From Candidatus Zixiibacteriota bacterium (GTDB lineage Bacteria > Zixibacteria > MSB-5A5 > JAUVRN01), in NCBI GenBank assembly GCA_030597645.1, contig JAUVRN010000134.1, positions 1 through 6,128 on the forward strand: a DNA stretch of 6,128 bases, given 5' to 3'. The position numbers and the translations under genes are program-made. Below are positions 1-4,400 of this stretch, piece after piece (within the stretch, counting starts at the first letter, position 1; every line of letters starts with the position of its first letter). Under the pieces are notes generated by a model that saw nothing but the letters and a program-made list of their open reading frames with translations, searched no databases and was not told where the DNA came from.

Positions 1-632
1 TCTCCGTGTTCAATGTTGCGGCGCTCGACAACCTGGTGCTGCCGGTGCCGCTGGCCGTCTCACCGGCCGGAGGATCACAATCGGCTCCGGAACAAGTCGA
101 ATTCGTGGTCATGCCGCAGTTCATCACCGTGACACCCGACCATGTTGAGGTCGAGGTGGGCGAGCAGGACGGTCTGGTGCTGGCCAGCGTCGATCTCGTG
201 GTTGGAGCGGACGTCGACACGCTTCGATGGTCACCCGATGTGTCCTGGACGCCGGGCGGTCACTACCGCTGGCGTGTCAGGGCCGTGTCCGGTGATTTCA
301 ACTCCGGCTGGTCCGCCTGGGTGAATTTCAGCATGGTCGGCTTGCCGGAACGATTCGAGTTGCTGCCCAACTATCCCAATCCGTTCAACGCCTCCACGGT
401 GATCGCGTTCCAGGTGCCGGATGTGGGCGACAGGCAGGTGCGGCTGGAAGTATTCAACACGCTCGGCCAGCGCGTGCGGACGTTGCAGGACGGCGTGATG
501 GACCCGGGTGCCCGGAGCGTGGTATGGGACGGACGTGACGAGCGCGGGGCGAGTGTGGCCTCGGGAGTGTACCTGGTGCGCCTGATTCACCGCGAAGGTG
601 TGCTGACCCGGAAGGCGGTGATGGTCAAATGA
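1..632 (+). CDS. 3' end of secreted protein with FN3-like domain and type IX secretion sorting tail (5' partial)
   Basis: This is the C-terminal part of a larger exported protein. The frame is open to the left edge, so the GTG at base 6 is probably internal and not a start (residues below are numbered from it). Residues about 18-110 look like a fibronectin-III/Ig-like beta-sandwich, ending in YRWRVRAVSG and GWSAWVNFSM, the usual 'Y-W-R-V-R-A ... W-S' pattern. Residues about 116-208 match the FlgD-Ig-like / type IX sorting domain: NYPNPFNAS at 122-130, VFNTLGQRVRTL at 149-160, VVWDGRDERG at 172-181, ASGVYLVRL at 185-193, and a short basic end, RKAVMVK. In Bacteroidetes and relatives this tail directs outer-membrane translocation and surface attachment. 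The stop overlaps the start of the cytochrome gene (ATGA). What the missing N-terminal part does cannot be seen. The sorting-tail call is strong; the FN3 call is moderate. Confidence 0.87.
   Translation, partial: SVFNVAALDNLVLPVPLAVSPAGGSQSAPEQVEFVVMPQFITVTPDHVEVEVGEQDGLVLASVDLVVGADVDTLRWSPDVSWTPGGHYRWRVRAVSGDFNSGWSAWVNFSMVGLPERFELLPNYPNPFNASTVIAFQVPDVGDRQVRLEVFNTLGQRVRTLQDGVMDPGARSVVWDGRDERGASVASGVYLVRLIHREGVLTRKAVMVK
610..632 (+). promoter_or_regulatory. Ribosome binding site and ATGA stop/start overlap coupling genes 1 and 2
   Basis: GGAAGG at 610-615 is a Shine-Dalgarno-like sequence 13 bases before ATG 629, a rather long spacing. The ATG shares bases 629-632 with the TGA stop of the upstream gene. 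This supports the start at 629 and suggests translational coupling by terminating ribosomes. Confidence 0.55.
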
Positions 633-1354
633 CTCGTCGCACCGCTTTGCGTGCAGCCGCGTGCCTGTTCCTGGTCGCCGTGTCGTGGTCGCCGTCCTGG
701 GCCGTGGACTCGCCGCACGACACGTTGAGCAACATCAACTGTGACAACTGTCACATCCCACACCACGCACTCGGCGATATCATCACGGCACCGTCGGACA
801 GCCTGATTTCGACCCTGTGCATATCCTGTCACACATGGGGCGGCTGGCCGGGGATGACGAAGCCGTTCGCGGATGCCATGAAAGCCGATCCTGGTACGGC
901 GGGCATCTCCCATGGGTGGGACGTCGACACCGCGAGTACGGAATACCAGACGCATGGGCCGACGACGCCGGCGCTGGCCGATCACATTCGCAACGGACGT
1001 GTCACCTGCACGACCTGCCACGATCCGCACGACAATACCAATCCACATTTTCTGAGAGTGCCAAACAACAACGACGCGCTCTGCCTTGACTGCCACTCCG
1101 ATCGAAACGTGAACGATGTGCGGACCTACGTGCCGGGGAAGGTGTACAGCCATCCGGTGGGCGTCGTGCTGCCCTCGGGACCGACGGATACCACCTTTCA
1201 CAATCCACCCCTGGACACGGACGGCAATCCGCAACCATCGGACGGTAACGTTACAAATGACTTCGTGCTGGGCGGAGGCGATGAAGTCTACTGCACTACC
1301 TGCCACGGTGTCCACTTCACCGACAGCGATCCCGGAACGGTGGACGGGCCATGA
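629..1354 (+). CDS. Exported pentahaem c-type cytochrome, paired CxxCH family
   Basis: The 241-residue product is a periplasmic or surface multihaem c-type cytochrome, likely an electron carrier. It has a Sec signal peptide (basic TRR, hydrophobic core, likely cut after SWA at residue 25). Five haem-attachment motifs follow: CDNCH 38-42, CISCH 64-68, CTTCH 127-131, CLDCH 152-156 and CTTCH 222-226. Motifs 1, 3 and 5 carry a further His three residues on (CHIPH, CHDPH, CHGVH), typical of the doubled-CxxCH family, in which each such motif is followed about 25 residues later by a second CxxCH. Spacings of 26 and 25 fit for pairs 1-2 and 3-4. Haem 5 has no partner: the protein ends 15 residues later, so the C-terminus may be truncated. 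Many other His residues (30, 95, 109, 119, 175, 191) could act as distal ligands. The start overlaps the previous gene by ATGA, and a GGAAGG lies 13 bases upstream. The redox partner and substrate are unknown. Confidence 0.92.
   Translation: MTRRTALRAAACLFLVAVSWSPSWAVDSPHDTLSNINCDNCHIPHHALGDIITAPSDSLISTLCISCHTWGGWPGMTKPFADAMKADPGTAGISHGWDVDTASTEYQTHGPTTPALADHIRNGRVTCTTCHDPHDNTNPHFLRVPNNNDALCLDCHSDRNVNDVRTYVPGKVYSHPVGVVLPSGPTDTTFHNPPLDTDGNPQPSDGNVTNDFVLGGGDEVYCTTCHGVHFTDSDPGTVDGP
1351..1354 (+). promoter_or_regulatory. ATGA overlap: stop of cytochrome gene and alternative start of giant gene
   Basis: The cytochrome TGA (1352-1354) overlaps an ATG (1351-1353) in the frame of the giant gene. 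Initiation here would add 22 residues, MTYSKSFVGAFPFRGRLRIE followed by RA, in front of the signal peptide. It could be a true start giving an extended signal peptide, or only a re-initiation point. Confidence 0.4.
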
Positions 1355-1407
1355 CGTACAGCAAGAGCTTTGTAGGGGCCTTTCCCTTCAGGGGACGGCT
1401 ACGGATA

Positions 1408-1419
1408 GAGAGGGCAATG
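1408..1419 (+). promoter_or_regulatory. Shine-Dalgarno-like site supporting start at 1417
   Basis: GAGAGGG at 1408-1414 lies two to three bases before ATG 1417. It is purine rich but unusually close. The protein from this ATG begins directly with a canonical signal peptide, MARWRLVPVLWG..., which is the main reason to prefer it over ATG 1351. Confidence 0.45.
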
Positions 1420-1488
1420 GCAAGGTGGAGGCTGGTCCCGGTCCTGTGGGGGCTGATGTGTGTGGTGGCCGGGCCGGCCTTCGCTGCC
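1417..1488 (+). other. Signal peptide coding segment of the giant protein
   Basis: Residues 1-24: Met-Ala-Arg-Trp-Arg, then a hydrophobic stretch LVPVLWGLMCVVAG, then PAFAA. An AxA-type signal peptidase I site is clear (after A23 or A24). The mature protein starts near NVVQNGDF. Confidence 0.85.
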
Positions 1489-4400
1489 AACGTGGTGCAG
1501 AATGGTGACTTCGGCAACGGGCTCACGGGCTGGACGCACGTAGATCTCCCAGGTGAAGGTGTTGCTTCCGTGGGAACGGACGCGACTTATTTTGGGCAAG
1601 CGTCACCGAGTATTCAGGATCTTACGGATCTTGGAAGGAAGCTGGCAATCATCTGGTACGATTATCAAGACCTCGGTACGTCTATCAACCAGACAGACAC
1701 CGTGTTCTTATCCCTTTGGTGGCAGAAAACAGCCTGGCTCGACGCCAGGGGTGGCGCCTATGCGTACCTGAGTGTGGAGATCGAAAAGCCGGGAGGTGCA
1801 ACGGCGACGATCTGGGTCGACTCTACATTCCCCGGAACGGCCGACACACCGCTCGAGGGCACCGTGACCGCGCTGGATGTGAGCAGTTTTTTCGACGTGG
1901 ATGGCACGTACCAGTTGCGCCTTTACGCCGACGTAAACACCGGGAATGATGGCAACGCGACCATCCAAATAAACTGGGATGACGTCGTTCTCGACGTCCG
2001 GCAGCCAGTCGCCAATAGTGTTCCCGCAGTCACGCCCGGAGCTACCACTGCATCGCCCGCATCTCTCAATCGCATCGGTGCCATCACGACGCAACTATCT
2101 GCAGCCTTCTCGGATTCGGATCAGCCGGGCATCGGCGCCTTTACGGTCACATTCAGAGTGCGCGAACCCGACAACTTGACTGTGGTGGATGTCGCGGTGA
2201 GCAGCGGCAACGGGCAAAACGGCGTCACCATCACCGACCAGGGGAGCGGCGATTACACTGCGACCGTCGATTGGGATCCACCGGCCGCGGCCGCGCGCGG
2301 TGATTACGATCTGTACTTCGAGGTGTCCGACGGCCAGGATGCGACCACGGACGATTACGCCAATAATACCGCCGAACTCTCGGTCTATTCTCAGGCGGCA
2401 CCCAGTCTGACGCCCGGCGTGGCATCAGTGAGTCCGGCATCAGTCAATCGCATCGGGGCCAACACGACTCAATTGAGCGCCACCTGGTCGGATCCCGACG
2501 AACAGCCCGTCGATTCGTTCTGGGTGACGTTTAGCGTGCGCGAGCCGGACAATTCGACCGAAGTGACCGTGAGCGATTCCGTGACTACCGGCAACGGTGG
2601 CCTGCTGGTGACGGACAACGGCGACGGCACGTACACGGCGACGGTCGACTGGGATCCACCGGTTGATGCCGCCCTCGGTACCTATGATATTTTCTTCCGC
2701 GTCACTGATCCCACCGGCGTTGCCACCGACGGTTATACCAGCAACCTCGACGAGCTGACGGTGACTTCGCAGTCCGCGCCCAGCATCACTCCGGGAGTCA
2801 CCGCGGTTACTCCGGGGAGCGTCAACCGTATCGGGGCCGGCACGACTCAGATCTCGGCCACATGGTCCGATGCCGACAGCCAGCCCAACGACTCGTTCTG
2901 GGTGATCATATCGGTACGCGAACCGGACAATGCGACCGAGGTGACCGTCGTCGATTCTCTGACCACAGGCAACGGCGGTCTGATCGTCACGGACCACGGC
3001 GATGGTACCTACACGGCCACTGTCGACTGGGATCCGGCCAACAGCCATGCCCTGGGCAGCTACGATCTTCTCTGCCGCGTATTTGACGGTACGGCCGCCG
3101 CAGAGGACGGATACACAAGCAACACGGACGAACTTACGATATTCTCGCTGGCCGCCCCGAGTTTCGCGGCCGGGGTGACGGCGGCGTCGCCGGACTCGGT
3201 CAACCGTTTCGGCACGGACTCGACCCGGTTGACCTCTACATGGTCCGATCCCGATGAACAGCCGGTCGACTCGTTCTGGGTCACTATATCCGTGCGCGAG
3301 CCGGACAACACAACCGAAGTGCTGATCATCGACTCCCTGACCACCGGCAACGGCGGGCTGACGGTGATCGACAACGGCAACGGTACGTATACGGCGACGG
3401 TCGATTGGGATCCGATCGGGACGCAGGCACTCGGGCTGTACGACCTTCGCTGCAGGGTCTTCGATGGCACCGCCGTCGACGAGGATGTGTTTACCGCCAA
3501 TTCCGATGAGCTCACCGTCATCGAAGCTGCTCCCAACAACGTGCCGACGATTGCCGCGGGGGCGGTGACCGCAACGCCCGGCACGGTGAATCGAATCGGC
3601 ACCGGCACCACACAATTCTCCAGTCAGTTCGCCGACGCCGATCAGCCGGGCGTCGGTACATTCACGGTCACGTTCAGGATACGAGAGCCAGACAACAGCA
3701 CGGTCGTGGATGTCGTGGTCGGCAGCAGCAACGGCCAGAACGGTGTGACCATCACCAGCCTGGGCGGAGACAACTACCAGGCCACGGTCGATTGGGATCC
3801 ACCGGCGGGAGCCACCCTCGGTGCATATGATCTGTCGTTTGAAGTGTCCGATGGTCAGGATGCGGCCACCGATGGCTATGTGAACAATCCGGACGAGTTG
3901 TCCGTGTTCTCCCTGTCGGCTCCGAGCATCACGCCAGGCGTCACGGCCGCTTCGCCGGACACGGTCAATCGCATCGGCACCGGGACGACGCAATTGAGTG
4001 CGACCTGGTCGGATGCGGATTCCCAGCCCATCGATTCATTCTGGGTTACATTGTCCGTGCGCGAGCCGGACAATGCCACCGAGGTTGTGGTCACCGATTC
4101 GCTCACCACAGGAAACGGCGGATTGATCGTAATCGACAACGGCGATGGTACGTACACGGCCACCGTGGACTGGGATCCGGGTGCCGCACAGGTCGTAGGG
4201 GATTATGATCTGCGGTGTCGCGTGTTCGACGGCCTTACGGCGACGGAGGACGCATTCGCCGGCAACACCGACGAGTTGACCATTATCTCAGCAGCCATCC
4301 CAACACTCACGGCCGGTACGACGACCGCTGCGCCGTCGACCGTGAATCGCATCGGCGCGGGTACCACGCAATTGTCGGCACAGTTCTCCGATGCAGACGA

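Noticed and set aside
653..664. AAAC near the cytochrome N-terminus as a lipobox
   Set aside because: The cysteine (residue 12) precedes the hydrophobic core and lacks Leu at -3. The AxA-like site near residue 25 fits a normal signal peptide better.
587..1315. Antisense open frame of 242 codons across the cytochrome
   Set aside because: The sense strand encodes five CxxCH motifs and a signal peptide. The antisense product has no recognisable features.
1372..1396. Possible hairpin between genes 2 and 3 (CCCT/AGGG)
   Set aside because: The stem is only four base pairs with a two-base loop and no T-run, so it is too weak for a terminator.
1116..1508. Forward 130-codon frame spanning the cytochrome end and the giant gene start
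   Set aside because: It overlaps two well-supported genes in another frame and has no domain. It was considered only as the possible source of a sixth haem motif, but reads LCRGL and not CxxCH.
2440..3993. Long antisense open frame of 517 codons
   Set aside because: It lies codon-for-codon opposite the repeat frame. Antisense stops there need sense TTA, CTA or TCA, which are rare in this GC-rich gene. Its product shows the same repeat period and no recognisable domain.
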